Part shown: positions 16,885 through 25,651 of the stretch, one piece after another
Layout: each line of letters opens with the position of its first letter
Position numbering within the stretch: the stretch's first letter is position 1
Assembly (NCBI RefSeq): GCF_026262575.1
Contig: NZ_JAPKFL010000012.1
Location: 106,826-170,825 of the forward strand
Reading direction: 5' to 3'
From: Streptomyces marinisediminis
GTDB lineage: Bacteria > Actinomycetota > Actinomycetes > Streptomycetales > Streptomycetaceae
Length of the DNA stretch: 64,000 nt
Position numbers and translations under genes: made by a program
The notes under the pieces: generated by a model
The model's database searches: none
Seen by the model: the letters and a program-made list of their open reading frames with translations, nothing else
What the model was told of the DNA's origin: nothing

Positions 16885-18528
16885 GTGTCCGCAGCCGTCC
16901 GCCGGGGAACGGCCCTGGCCACCGTCCTGCTCACCGTGGGCACCGTGTGCGCCGGCGGGTGCGCCGGGAGCCAGGCGTCCGGCGGCCCGGGCGCGGGCGG
17001 GCCGCCGGCCCGGCAGGCCGCGGGGCAGGCACCGAGCCCGCCGCCGACGCCCCGGCTGCCGCGGTCGCTGACGGAGCAGGAGCTGACCTGGCGGGACTGC
17101 CCGCCGGCCCCCGAGTACGGGGCGGGCGGCCCGCCCAGCACGCCGCAGCCGATGCCCGACGGCACCCGGTGGCAGTGCGCCACGCTGCGCGCACCGCTGG
17201 ACTACGCCGACCCGGACGGCGAGACGCTCGACATCGCCCTGGTGCGCGCCCGCTCGCAGGCCCGGGGCGCGCGGCGCATCGGCTCACTGGTGTTCAACTT
17301 CGGCGGTCCGGGCGGCTCCGGCGTCTCCACCCTGCCCGTCTCCGGCGCCCAGTACGCGGAGCTCCAGGAGCGCTACGACCTGGTGAGCTTCGACCCGCGC
17401 GGCGTCGCCCGGAGCGCGGGGGTGCGGTGCCTGTCCGACGCGGAGCTGGACGCCCATCTCCAGGAGGCGACGATCCCGACCACCGACGCCGGTGCGGTGG
17501 AGTACCTCGGTGAGCAGGCCGCCTACGCCCGCGCCTGCGCGGCCCGCTCCGGCGACGTCCTGCCGCACATCCGGACCGTGGACACCGCGCACGACCTGGA
17601 CCTGCTGCGCCGGGTGCTCGGCGACGACGCGCTGTACTACTTCGGCATCTCCTACGGCACCGAGCTGGGCGGGGTCTACGCGCACCACTACCCGGGTCGC
17701 GTCGGCCGCGCGGTGTTCGACGCCGTCGTCGATCCGACGCTGGACCCGGCGGAGTCCACGCTGAACCAGATTAAGGGCTTCCAGCTCGCGCTCACGAACT
17801 ACCTCAAGGCGTGCGACGAGGACGGCCAGTGCCCCATCGGCCGGACCCCGGCCCAGGGCGAGCAGGAGATCGTCGCGCTGCTCGACCGGCTCACCGAGCG
17901 GCCGCTGCCCACCCGTGACCCCGACGGTCGCGAGCTGAACGCCGCCCTGGCCTCCTCGGGCATCGCGCTCGCCCTGTACTCGGAGGACTTCTGGCAGATT
18001 CTCACCGAGGGCCTGCAGGACGCCCTCGACGAGCGGGACGGCACGGTGCTGCTCCAGTTGAGCGACCTGCTCAACGGGCGGCGCGAGGACGGCACCTACG
18101 ACAACAGCCAGGCCGCGCTGACGGCGATCAGGTGCGCGGACGACAAGCCGCGCTACACCGTCGCGGACGTGCGCGAGCGGCTGCCCCGGTTCCGGGAGGC
18201 GTCGCCGGTGTTCGGCGAGATGACCGTGTGGGGGCTGCTGTCCTGCCACGAGTGGCCGGTGCCGGGCGCGGCCGACCACCCGGACGTCAGCGCCCCGGGC
18301 GCGAACCCGATCCTGCTCGTGGGCACCACCGGCGACCCGGCCACCCCGTACGAGGGCACCGCGCGCATGGCGGACGCGCTGGGCGGGGACGTCGGCGTCG
18401 AGCTCACCTACCGAGGCGAGGGCCACGGCGCCTACAACGGCGGCGACCCCTGCGTGCGGGAGCGGGTGAACGCCTACCTGCTGGCGGGCGACGTGCCCCC
18501 GGACGGCACCCGGTGCCCGGCCGGGTGA
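16885..18528 (+). CDS. Secreted tripeptidyl-aminopeptidase-like alpha/beta hydrolase (S33 family)
   Basis: A 547-residue exported hydrolase. The N-terminus has a signal sequence ending in a cysteine region (VCAGGCAG) that may be lipidated, although the lipobox is imperfect. The oxyanion segment FNFGGPGGSG, the nucleophile elbow GISYGTELGG and a late DPATPYEGT plus GEGHGAY provide the Ser-Asp-His triad. The C-terminal part is the TAP-like domain. Such enzymes remove tripeptides from exported proteins or peptides. The GTG at 16885 follows GGAGG at good spacing and is preferred to an upstream ATG at 16855. The gene converges with moeZ. Confidence 0.9.
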   Translation: MSAAVRRGTALATVLLTVGTVCAGGCAGSQASGGPGAGGPPARQAAGQAPSPPPTPRLPRSLTEQELTWRDCPPAPEYGAGGPPSTPQPMPDGTRWQCATLRAPLDYADPDGETLDIALVRARSQARGARRIGSLVFNFGGPGGSGVSTLPVSGAQYAELQERYDLVSFDPRGVARSAGVRCLSDAELDAHLQEATIPTTDAGAVEYLGEQAAYARACAARSGDVLPHIRTVDTAHDLDLLRRVLGDDALYYFGISYGTELGGVYAHHYPGRVGRAVFDAVVDPTLDPAESTLNQIKGFQLALTNYLKACDEDGQCPIGRTPAQGEQEIVALLDRLTERPLPTRDPDGRELNAALASSGIALALYSEDFWQILTEGLQDALDERDGTVLLQLSDLLNGRREDGTYDNSQAALTAIRCADDKPRYTVADVRERLPRFREASPVFGEMTVWGLLSCHEWPVPGAADHPDVSAPGANPILLVGTTGDPATPYEGTARMADALGGDVGVELTYRGEGHGAYNGGDPCVRERVNAYLLAGDVPPDGTRCPAG

Positions 18529-18580
18529 GCCACCGCCGTGGGCGCCGGGTGGGCCACAACCGGCGCGGAGTGGGCCACCG

Positions 18581-18612
18581 CCGTGGCGGCGGGCGGACGC
18601 CCGCCGCCACGG
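18581..18612. terminator. Strong hairpin between convergent hydrolase and moeZ genes
   Basis: CCGTGGCGGCGGGC (18581-18594) and GCCCGCCGCCACGG (18599-18612) form a perfect 14-bp stem with a GGAC loop. It sits between two stop codons facing each other and probably serves both strands. Just upstream, GTGGGCCAC occurs twice as a direct repeat. Confidence 0.8.
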
Positions 18613-18622
18613 TCGGCACCGG

Positions 18623-19801
18623 TCAGTAGACCGGCTTGTCCGGTTCGACCTGGTTGACCCAGCCGATGACGCCGCTGCCGACGTGCACCGCGTCCGCGAA
18701 GCCCGCGTTCTTCAGCACCGCGAGGACTTCCGCGGAGCGGACACCCGTCTTGCAGTGCAAGACGATCTTCTTGTCCTGCGGGAGATCCTGGAGGGCGGTG
18801 CCCATCAGGAAGTCGTTCTTCGGGACGAGCCGGGCCCCCGGGATGGAGACGATCTCGTACTCGTTGGGCTCGCGGACGTCGATGACGTCGATGTTCTCGC
18901 CCGCGTCCATCCACTCCTTGAGCTGCCGGGGCGTGATCGTGGCGCCCGCGGCGGCCTGCTGGGCCTCCTCGGAGACGACGCCGCAGAAGGCCTCGTAGTC
19001 GATGAGCTCGGTGACCGTCGGGTTCTTGCCGCACACCGCGCAGTCCGGGTCCTTGCGGACCTTGACCTGGCGGTAGGTCATCTCCAGGGCGTCGTAGATC
19101 ATCAGGCGCCCGACCAGCGGGTCACCGATGCCCGCGAGCAGCTTGATGGCCTCGTTGACCTGGATCGAGCCGACCGACGCGCACAGCACGCCGAGGACGC
19201 CGCCCTCGGCGCAGGAGGGCACCATGCCCGGCGGCGGGGGCTCGGGGTACAGGCAGCGGTAGCACGGACCGTGCTCGCTCCAGAACACCGACGCCTGACC
19301 GTCGAAGCGGTAGATCGAGCCCCACACGTACGGCTTGTTCAGCAGCACGCAGGCGTCGTTGACCAGGTAGCGGGTGGCGAAGTTGTCCGTGCCGTCGACG
19401 ATGAGGTCGTACTGCGCGAACATGTCCATCACGTTGGACGAGTCGAGCCGTTCCTTGTGCAGGTTGACCTGCGTGTACGGGTTGATGCCCAGGACCGTGT
19501 CCCGCGCGGACTCGGCCTTGGACCGGCCGATGTCGGCCTGGCTGTGGATGATCTGGCGCTGGAGGTTGGACTCGTCGACCTCGTCGAACTCGACGATGCC
19601 GAGGGTGCCGACGCCCGCGGCGGCGAGGTACATCAGGGCGGGCGAACCGAGACCGCCGGCGCCCACGCACAGCACCTTGGCGTTCTTCAGCCTCTTCTGT
19701 CCCTCCATCCCGACATCCGGGATGATCAGGTGGCGGGAGTACCTGCGGACCTCGTCGACGGTGAGCTCGGCGGCTGGCTCGACCAGCGGTGGCAGCGACA
19801 C
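18623..19801 (-). CDS. moeZ: Adenylyltransferase/sulfurtransferase MoeZ
   Basis: This 392-residue protein has an N-terminal E1-like ThiF/MoeB domain (GAGGLGSP at 47-54, the DGTDNFATRY segment, zinc cysteines in CYRC and CAVCG) and a C-terminal rhodanese domain whose persulfide cysteine lies in HCKTGVRS. It adenylates and thiocarboxylates ThiS-like sulfur carriers for molybdopterin, thiamine, cysteine and sulfur-containing metabolites. The GTG at 19801 with GAGG five bases upstream gives the MSLPPLVEPAAELT start known from Streptomyces; an in-frame ATG further upstream is less likely. A 12-bp palindrome lies 16 bp before the start. Confidence 0.95.
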   Translation of the reverse strand: MSLPPLVEPAAELTVDEVRRYSRHLIIPDVGMEGQKRLKNAKVLCVGAGGLGSPALMYLAAAGVGTLGIVEFDEVDESNLQRQIIHSQADIGRSKAESARDTVLGINPYTQVNLHKERLDSSNVMDMFAQYDLIVDGTDNFATRYLVNDACVLLNKPYVWGSIYRFDGQASVFWSEHGPCYRCLYPEPPPPGMVPSCAEGGVLGVLCASVGSIQVNEAIKLLAGIGDPLVGRLMIYDALEMTYRQVKVRKDPDCAVCGKNPTVTELIDYEAFCGVVSEEAQQAAAGATITPRQLKEWMDAGENIDVIDVREPNEYEIVSIPGARLVPKNDFLMGTALQDLPQDKKIVLHCKTGVRSAEVLAVLKNAGFADAVHVGSGVIGWVNQVEPDKPVY

Positions 19802-19817
19802 GGAGACCTCAGCAAGG

Positions 19818-19829
19818 GTTCGTACGAAC
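19818..19829. promoter_or_regulatory. 12-bp perfect palindrome upstream of moeZ
   Basis: GTTCGTACGAAC is a perfect palindrome ending 16 bp before the moeZ start codon on the minus strand. It could be an operator half-site pair. No regulator is identified. Confidence 0.4.
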
Positions 19830-19863
19830 GGTTGTCCTCCGCGTAACACTGCCATGCGCAGTC

Positions 19864-19960
19864 TCATTCCGAGACCGGCATATCGCTGTGCGAGACGATA
19901 CCGTCCCAGCAGTCGGGCAGCGTCTCGAAATCGACGGTCCCGGCCCGTACGTGACCCCCG
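19864..19960 (-). pseudogene. Possible C-terminal relic of a spherulation-specific family 4 protein
   Basis: In one minus-strand frame the last ~25 codons before TGA read AGTVDFETLPDCWDGIVSHS and end MPVSE. This resembles the extreme C-terminus (AGTV.F...LP.YWDEIVS....VSE) that I recall for the family 4 spherulation-like protein encoded between the epimerase and moeZ in other Streptomyces. Upstream the frame runs into low-complexity sequence with no recognisable protein through to about 20592. I read it as the tail of a decayed gene. The evidence is a short memory-based match, so confidence is limited. Confidence 0.4.
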
Positions 19961-20592
19961 CCACGCGGCCCGGTGCGGCGCCGTCGGCCACGGGGGGAGC
20001 GGCGCGGTGCGGCCGGTGGACCAGCGGCGACGCGTGCCGTGCGGCACCGGGAGTCCGCCGGGCCGAGGGCGGAGGAGCCCGCCGCGCCGTCCCACACTGT
20101 GGCGCGAAACCCACAGAAGGCGCCGCGCGGACAGCGAGCAGCGCTCAGGGACGCCGTGCGCCGGGTGCGGGCGGACGCGGGTACCGGCGCGGCGACCCCC
20201 GCACACCTGGCACCGAGTGCCGCGCACCCACGCCGAGCAGCGCGGGCCCGCGTCCCCGCCGGTGCGCCCGGAGCGGCGACGCGGGCCCCGCCCGGTGGCG
20301 CGGGGCCCGCGCGGGAGCCGCACCGTCCCGGAGCGGCCCAACAGGCCGACCGCATGCTGGACCGGATGACCAGACCGTGGGACGCCCACGGCGCCCAGGC
20401 ACGCGGAGCGCGGGCGACGACGGGCGCCGGACCTGCCAGCAGGCCACGGCGCACGACACGGCCGGGCGCCCGGGCCTGCCGGCGCCCGCTACTCGCCGGG
20501 CGCCCGCGGCCGGTGCTCGGAAGCGGGCCCGGCGGCCCCGGGCCCGGCGGCCCCGGCCCGCCCGCGGCCCGGGGCCGTGCCCGGCGCCGGGC
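19961..20592. other. GC-rich stretch without a supportable gene
   Basis: Frames here are long only because stops are rare at this GC content. Their translations are Arg/Ala/Pro-rich, without domains and without conserved-looking starts. The stretch may be the rest of the decayed gene whose end is at 19864. No strong terminator or promoter could be picked out. Confidence 0.5.
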
Positions 20593-21510
20593 TCAGATGC
20601 GGCACGCCGCCTCCATCCAGATGTCGGCGAGCGACTCCTCCAGCCCGATGCGCGGCCGCCAGCCCAGCCGGTCCCGCGCGGTGCGCACGTCCGCCTGCTG
20701 CCACGTGCCGCAGCCGTCGGGGTAGGGCGGCTGCGGCGGGGCGGCGCCCAGGTGGGGCTCGTCGGCCTCCAGGACGGCGCCGGTGTATCCGGCGACCCGG
20801 GTCAGCGTGCCGACGGCGTCCCGCAGCCGCACGGCCCGGCCCGTGCCGATGTTGACGACGCCCTGCGCGGCCGACAGCGAGGCGGCGTGCACCGCCCGCG
20901 CCACGTCGCGGACGTCCACGAAGTCGCGTTGCACGCCCAGCCCGGCGAGCTTCAGCTCGTGGTCCCCGTGCTGCATCGCGCGGCGCAGCGCCTCCGCCAG
21001 CCGGCCCAGCGGCGAGCCGGCCGGGGTGCCGGGCCCGGCGGGCGAGAAGACCCGCAGCACGATCGCGTCGAGCCCGGAGCCGAGCACCAGCTCCGTCGCC
21101 GCGAGCTTGCTGACGCCGTACGGGCTGCCCGGGCGGGGCACGGCGTCCTCGCCGGTGGACGAGCCCGGCTGCGACGGGCCGTACTCGGCGGCACAGCCCA
21201 CGTGCACCAGGCGCGCGGTGCAACCGCTGCGCCGCAGCGCCTCGCAGACGGTGGCCGTGCTCACGGTGTTGTGCCGGATCAGGTCCCGCGCGCCGCCCCG
21301 GATGGCGCCCGAGCAGTTGACGACGACGCCGGGGTGCACCGCGTCCAGGAAGCGGGTGAGCGCGCCGGGGCTGCCGTTGGACAGGTCGAAGCGGACGTCG
21401 GAGTCGTCCTGGCGGCCGAGCGCGGTGAGCTGGACGGCCGGGTCGGCGAGCAGGCGGTCGGCCACGTAGCGGCCGATGAAGCCGCTGGCCCCGAGCAGCA
21501 GCACCCTCAT
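20593..21510 (-). CDS. NAD-dependent epimerase/dehydratase (extended SDR)
   Basis: A 305-residue extended short-chain dehydrogenase/reductase. The Rossmann motif GASGFIG is at residues 8-14, the catalytic YGVSK provides Tyr and Lys, and the conserved RVFSPAGPG and QRDFVDVRDVARAV segments are present. These enzymes modify nucleotide sugars for surface glycans; the substrate cannot be told. The ATG at 21510 follows GGAGGAGGAAG and overlaps the preceding ORF stop as ATGA, so translation is probably coupled. The gene looks intact while both flanking genes look degraded. Confidence 0.88.
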   Translation of the reverse strand: MRVLLLGASGFIGRYVADRLLADPAVQLTALGRQDDSDVRFDLSNGSPGALTRFLDAVHPGVVVNCSGAIRGGARDLIRHNTVSTATVCEALRRSGCTARLVHVGCAAEYGPSQPGSSTGEDAVPRPGSPYGVSKLAATELVLGSGLDAIVLRVFSPAGPGTPAGSPLGRLAEALRRAMQHGDHELKLAGLGVQRDFVDVRDVARAVHAASLSAAQGVVNIGTGRAVRLRDAVGTLTRVAGYTGAVLEADEPHLGAAPPQPPYPDGCGTWQQADVRTARDRLGWRPRIGLEESLADIWMEAACRI

Positions 21511-22274
21511 CGCGCTTCCTCCTCCGGTCGACGGGAGGGGCCAGTGGCGTGCTGAGCGGTCATCGGCGGTGCTCCTTGTGAGTGGTGAGGGCGGCCGGTC
21601 GCGGGACCGGTGGCGGCGGTGGACGGCGGGCGCGGAGGCGCCGGTGCGGGCGGACGCTGCGGGCGCGGCGGGCGCGAGGAGGACGGGGGCGGCCGGCGGG
21701 GGCGGGAGGTGGCGGGCGGGGAGGACTCCGGTGGCCCGCCCGGCGCTCCCGGCCCGCACGGCCGCCCGGTGGCCGCCCCCGCGGGCACCGGCGCCCGGCC
21801 GCTCACCGGGCTCCCTCCCGCGCGCCGGAGCCGGCCCCCGCGGGCCCGGACCGCGTCCGGCCGGGGCCGCCCGCGCCCCCGGGTGCGCCGACCCGCCGCC
21901 CACCGGGTGCGGACGCGCGGCTCGGCGGCGAGGCCCGCGAGCCCGCACCCGCCATTGGCGAAACGGTCCGCCTGGGCGGTGCCGCGCTCGGCGCGGCCCT
22001 CCGCCGCAGCTTCCCCAGCGGCGCGACGGGCGGCGGCCGGCTCCGCGCCGTGCTCGGCGGACCGGGCTCGCTCGCGCAGCCCGTGCGCCCGGCGCACACC
22101 GTCGGGGCGCGCCTGCGGCGGCTCCCCGGGGAGCGCTGGGCACCCCCGGCGGACCCGGGGCGCGTACTGCCCGCACGGGTGGTCGGCCGGGCCGCGAACC
22201 GGCCGGTCGCACCGGCGGACCGACCCGCCTCGGGCGTACGGGCGGCCGCCGCCGGTGAGAAGCGCGACGCGCAT
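21507..22274 (-). pseudogene. Decayed glycosyltransferase (N-terminal remnant) still open as an ORF
   Basis: The frame opens MRVALLTGGGRPYARG with CDRPVRG shortly after, and later shows DGVRR, RARSAEH and ADRFANGGCGLAGLA. These echo the N-terminus of the DUF3492/GT4 glycosyltransferases found next to this epimerase in other Streptomyces (MRVALLTEGGYPY, WCDRLVRGL, RFA..LY.LA). After about residue 115 similarity ends and the sequence is Pro/Arg-rich. The family is normally about 500 residues with a GT4 catalytic domain, which is missing here; only 255 codons remain. The stop overlaps the epimerase ATG by ATGA, and an internal ATG at 21563 with AAGGAG would encode just 18 residues. Confidence 0.55.
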
Positions 22275-22470
22275 GAACGTCACCCCCGTTCCAGTGCTGG
22301 GCCCGGCCGTCCGGGTGGCCGGTGAGAACGAGGACGACGCTATGCGCGGGACGTGGGGCCAGGATGGACGGTTGTCCGCCGGACCACCGGAAGGGGTGAA
22401 CAAGCGTGACTTTTACGCCCGCCACCCGTTTTCGCGCCGTCAGTCCGCCGCGGGCGGCGGACGAGGCGGG

Positions 22471-24021
22471 TCAGCCCTTGGGGTGCGGCCAGGCGTTCGG
22501 GCGGCAGGTGCGGTCGCCGGAGGTGAGCGTCTTGGTCTGCTGCATCATCACCGAGGCCAGCGCGCCGTCCTCCGGACAGCCCACGTGTCCGAAGCCCAGC
22601 CGGTGGCCCACCTCGTGGTTGATGAGCATCTCGCGGTACTCGCGGATGAGGTCCGGGCCGTAGGTCGGCGCGCCCTGGCCCCACCGGTAGGCGTTGATCA
22701 TGATGCGCTCGGTGGCGGCGGAGTCGCAGGAGACGTTGTCCACGGTGGTGTCGAGCCCTGACTTCGCGCACCACTCGGCCGTCGTCGCCGGGCTGGCCAG
22801 CGTCATGACGAAGTCGACGGGCCCGGAGTCCACCCGCACGAAGCTGCGTCGGCCGTCGTGGGCCCAGCTCCGCTCGTCGTTGATCGTGGTGTGCACCGCC
22901 CGCGCGAACAGCTCCGCGTCGAGCCCGAGGCCCTTCTCGACGTCGACGCGGTAGGTGAGCGTCTCGCCCCGGCCGGGGCCCTCCGCGCGCCCGGGGACGG
23001 CCGCGAACGTGCCGGGCCCGGCGAGGTCGGCGGCGACGGGCAACAGCGTGCCGAGCTTCTCCTCGTACGCCTGCGGGGTCTGCGGGGCGGCCGAACCCGC
23101 CGGGTCGGGATCCGAGCCGACGCCGGGGGACCGCTCCCCCGGCGGGCGCTCCGCGGTGCCCGGCGTCTCGGCGCCGCCCTCGGATGCCTGCCCGGCCACC
23201 AGGACGGTCAGGGCGCCGGTGACCAGGGCGGCGAACACACCGGTGGCCAGCCGCAGCCGGCCGGGGCGGCGGGGCGGGCCGAAGCCGGTCGGGGCGGGAG
23301 CCGGCCGGTCGCCGTCGCCGGAGCGCGGCGCCGGGGGACGCGGGGAGCCCGCGGCGGGCGGGGGCGCGGCGGCGGGCGGGGACGCGTCGAAGGCCCGCAC
23401 GTACTCGGGACGCGGGCCGCCCCGCGGGGGGCGCGGCGGCCCCACCACCGGCCCCTCGGCGGCCGGACCGGCCCCCGGCCGCCCGGCCTCCGCGGGCGCG
23501 GCCTCCGCGGGCGCGGCCTCCGCGCGCACGGGCTCCGCACGTACGGGCTCGGGGCGCGCGGCCTCGGAGCGCGCGGCCTCCACGTGCCCGGGCCCCGGCC
23601 GCGTGGCCTCCGCGTACCCGGCGCCGGGGCGCGCGGTACGCCCGCGCTGCCCGGCCATCGCGACGCGGGGCCCGGCCTCCGGCGCGACGCGCGGCGCGGG
23701 CGGCTCGGCGGACGGCGCGGGCGCGGAGGGCACACCGGCGGACGGCGCGGCAGCCGGCGGCTCAGGCTGGGACGCCGCGGCAGCGGGCGGCGCGGGCGTC
23801 CCACCGGCGACCGCTCCGCCGCCGGCCGCCTCACCGGCGACCGCTGCCGCGTCGGCCGCTGCCGAGTCGGCCGCTTCCCCGGCGGCCGCGTCCGCACCCG
23901 CCGTCTCCGCGGGCCTCCGGCCGGCGACCGCTGCCGAGTCGGGGGCGGGCGGGCGCGCCTGCGGCCGAGCCGCCGTCGCCGGTGCGCGGCCCCCGCCGCG
24001 CGGGCGGCTGTGACGTCCCAC
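22471..24021 (-). CDS. DUF3152 protein, membrane-anchored metalloprotease-like
   Basis: A 516-residue protein: a disordered cytoplasmic part of about 230 residues rich in Ala/Pro/Arg/Glu, one transmembrane helix (LRLATGVFAALVTGALTVLV), a short linker and a C-terminal extracytoplasmic DUF3152 domain. That domain contains NHEVGHRLGFGH, an extended HEXXHXXGXXH zinc motif, and conserved cysteines. It may be a surface peptidase, but activity of the family is not established to my knowledge. The GTG at 24021 has AGGAG about 10 nt upstream. A DUF3152 gene also sits between moeZ and the TetR regulator in mycobacteria. Confidence 0.9.
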   Translation of the reverse strand: MGRHSRPRGGGRAPATAARPQARPPAPDSAAVAGRRPAETAGADAAAGEAADSAAADAAAVAGEAAGGGAVAGGTPAPPAAAASQPEPPAAAPSAGVPSAPAPSAEPPAPRVAPEAGPRVAMAGQRGRTARPGAGYAEATRPGPGHVEAARSEAARPEPVRAEPVRAEAAPAEAAPAEAGRPGAGPAAEGPVVGPPRPPRGGPRPEYVRAFDASPPAAAPPPAAGSPRPPAPRSGDGDRPAPAPTGFGPPRRPGRLRLATGVFAALVTGALTVLVAGQASEGGAETPGTAERPPGERSPGVGSDPDPAGSAAPQTPQAYEEKLGTLLPVAADLAGPGTFAAVPGRAEGPGRGETLTYRVDVEKGLGLDAELFARAVHTTINDERSWAHDGRRSFVRVDSGPVDFVMTLASPATTAEWCAKSGLDTTVDNVSCDSAATERIMINAYRWGQGAPTYGPDLIREYREMLINHEVGHRLGFGHVGCPEDGALASVMMQQTKTLTSGDRTCRPNAWPHPKG

Positions 24022-24027
24022 GGGGTC

Positions 24028-25089
24028 TCAGCTCCTGTCCGGCTCGGTGGTGGTGGCCGTTGTGGTGGCCGTTGTGGTGGCCGTTGTGGTGTCCGTTGTG
24101 GTGGCCGTGCCCGTGTCGGCCAGCAGGCGCCGGACGGCGGCGGCGACCTCCGCGGGGTACTCCATCATGGGTACATGCCCGGCGTCCGGCATGGTCACCA
24201 GCCGGGAGGAGCGGAAGGCGCGGCTCGCCTTGCGGGCCATGCGGCAGGAGACGAGTTTGTCCCGCCCGCCGTAGATCAGGAGCGTCGGCGCGAGCACCCG
24301 CTCGGCCTGCCGCCACAGCGAGTGCTGACCGCCCAGGGCGTAGGCCTGGACGATACCGCGCGCCGAGCGCGCCAGGCTGTCCCAGAAGTGCGGCAGCCCC
24401 AGGCGCCGCTCGTACTCGGCGACGGCGTCGGTGAGCTCCCGCTCGGTGACGCGGGTGGGGTCGGCGTAGCACAGGGCGAGCACGGCCCGGGTGCGGCGCT
24501 CGGCCGTCCAGTCCCGGGTGAGCCTGCGGTAGCCGCGGACGGCGCCGGGCAGCGCGAGCAGTCCGGTGGGCAGCGCCGAGCGCTGGGGCCGCAGCTCCGG
24601 CAGGGCGGGCGCGACGAGGGTGAGGGTGCGCACCAGGTCGGGCCGGGCGGCGGCGACGCGGGTGGTGACGGCGCCGCCGAGTGAGTTGCCCAGCAGGTGC
24701 ACGGGCCCGCGTGCGGTGGCGTCGAGGTAGCGGATGACGGCGCGGGCGTGGCCGATGACGGAGTAGTCGCCGTTCTCGGGGGGCGGCGAGTGGCCGAAGC
24801 CCGGGAGGTCGAGCGCCTCGCCGTCCACGTCCCCGGCGAGCTCGTCCATCAGGGCCAGCCAGTTCAGGGAGGAGCCGCCGAGCCCGTGGACGTAGAGGGC
24901 GGGCGGCGCTTCGGGGGGTCGTTCGGGCGGCGGCGCGGGCGCGCGCACCGCCAGGGTCAGCCCGGGCAGGGACACCGTGCGCCGGGGGTGGGTGGCGTCA
25001 GCACCGGTCCCCGGGTCCGAACCCGAGGACTCGCGGTCTTGCGTTGCGGTCCGTACGTGCGGCGGGTCGGTGGAAGCCATGCAGGGCAT
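24028..25089 (-). CDS. Alpha/beta hydrolase
   Basis: A 353-residue alpha/beta-hydrolase fold protein: oxyanion HGLGGSS, nucleophile elbow GNSLGG (about residue 154), acid in YGGRDKL and histidine in DAGHVPMME. It has no signal peptide. The substrate is unknown; esterases and C-C hydrolases share this pattern. The C-terminus ends in a Thr/Ala repeat encoded by a 12-bp tandem array. ATG 25089 and ATG 25080 are both possible starts and neither has a clear ribosome site. The stop lies only 6 bp before the DUF3152 start, so the two genes are probably co-transcribed. Confidence 0.86.
   Translation of the reverse strand: MPCMASTDPPHVRTATQDRESSGSDPGTGADATHPRRTVSLPGLTLAVRAPAPPPERPPEAPPALYVHGLGGSSLNWLALMDELAGDVDGEALDLPGFGHSPPPENGDYSVIGHARAVIRYLDATARGPVHLLGNSLGGAVTTRVAAARPDLVRTLTLVAPALPELRPQRSALPTGLLALPGAVRGYRRLTRDWTAERRTRAVLALCYADPTRVTERELTDAVAEYERRLGLPHFWDSLARSARGIVQAYALGGQHSLWRQAERVLAPTLLIYGGRDKLVSCRMARKASRAFRSSRLVTMPDAGHVPMMEYPAEVAAAVRRLLADTGTATTTDTTTATTTATTTATTTEPDRS
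24050..24109 (-). repeat. Five tandem 12-bp repeats at the end of the hydrolase gene
   Basis: The unit GTGGTGGCCGTT (plus strand) occurs five times in a row with one mismatch in each of the fourth and fifth copies. It encodes the Thr/Ala-rich tail of the hydrolase. Copy-number change would keep the frame and vary tail length. Confidence 0.9.
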
Positions 25090-25257
25090 GTTACGACTCG
25101 ATCACACGGAACTATCGTATGACCGGCGTCACACGCCGTCTCGCGCGTCGCACCGCCGAACCCTAGGCTCGTGTGAGGAGCCGACCCCGGGGTAAGAGGT
25201 GGCCCGGTACCCGTAGTACCCGTACATTCCACCGATCCGGAGACCAGCGAGGACGCC

Positions 25258-25455
25258 GTGGACGACCAGCACTACCCCACGCCCGCCGACGAACCGGGCG
25301 AGGAGACGCCCGAAGCCGACGCCGCCGAGCAGCGCACCGAGGTGGTCGAGTCCGAGGACAGCCCGCTGAGCGGACGGGACCTGGACGCGGTCGACCCGGC
25401 CGACGCCGCCGAGCAGGCGCGCGTGGTCGATCTGGACGAGGACGACTACCGCTGA
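25258..25455 (+). CDS. Small acidic conserved protein
   Basis: A 65-residue protein starting at a GTG preceded by GCGAGGA. It is strongly acidic (Glu/Asp about one third), has no cysteines or hydrophobic segment, and ends RVVDLDEDDYR. A protein of this size and ending sits at this place in other Streptomyces as far as I recall. Function unknown. It is divergent from the hydrolase at 25089, with 168 bp between them. Confidence 0.75.
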   Translation: MDDQHYPTPADEPGEETPEADAAEQRTEVVESEDSPLSGRDLDAVDPADAAEQARVVDLDEDDYR

Positions 25456-25464
25456 CGCCGCCCC

Positions 25465-25494
25465 GCCCCGCCGCCCGGCTCCGGACGGCGGGGC
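25465..25494 (+). terminator. Terminator after the small acidic protein
   Basis: GCCCCGCCG (25465-25473) pairs with CGGCGGGGC (25486-25494) across a 12-nt loop, starting 10 bp after the stop codon. Confidence 0.6.
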
Positions 25495-25651
25495 ACGTAT
25501 CCGCGCACAACCGGGCGTACCAGGACAGCCCCGGGGGGCCCGGTGTCCGATAGATGAAAATCTCCTCCGCCGACGCGCGCACCCGGGTTACCGAAAAGTA
25601 CGATGACGGACGCGGCGCGACTGCGCGCGCGGAACGATCCAGGGAGGCGGC

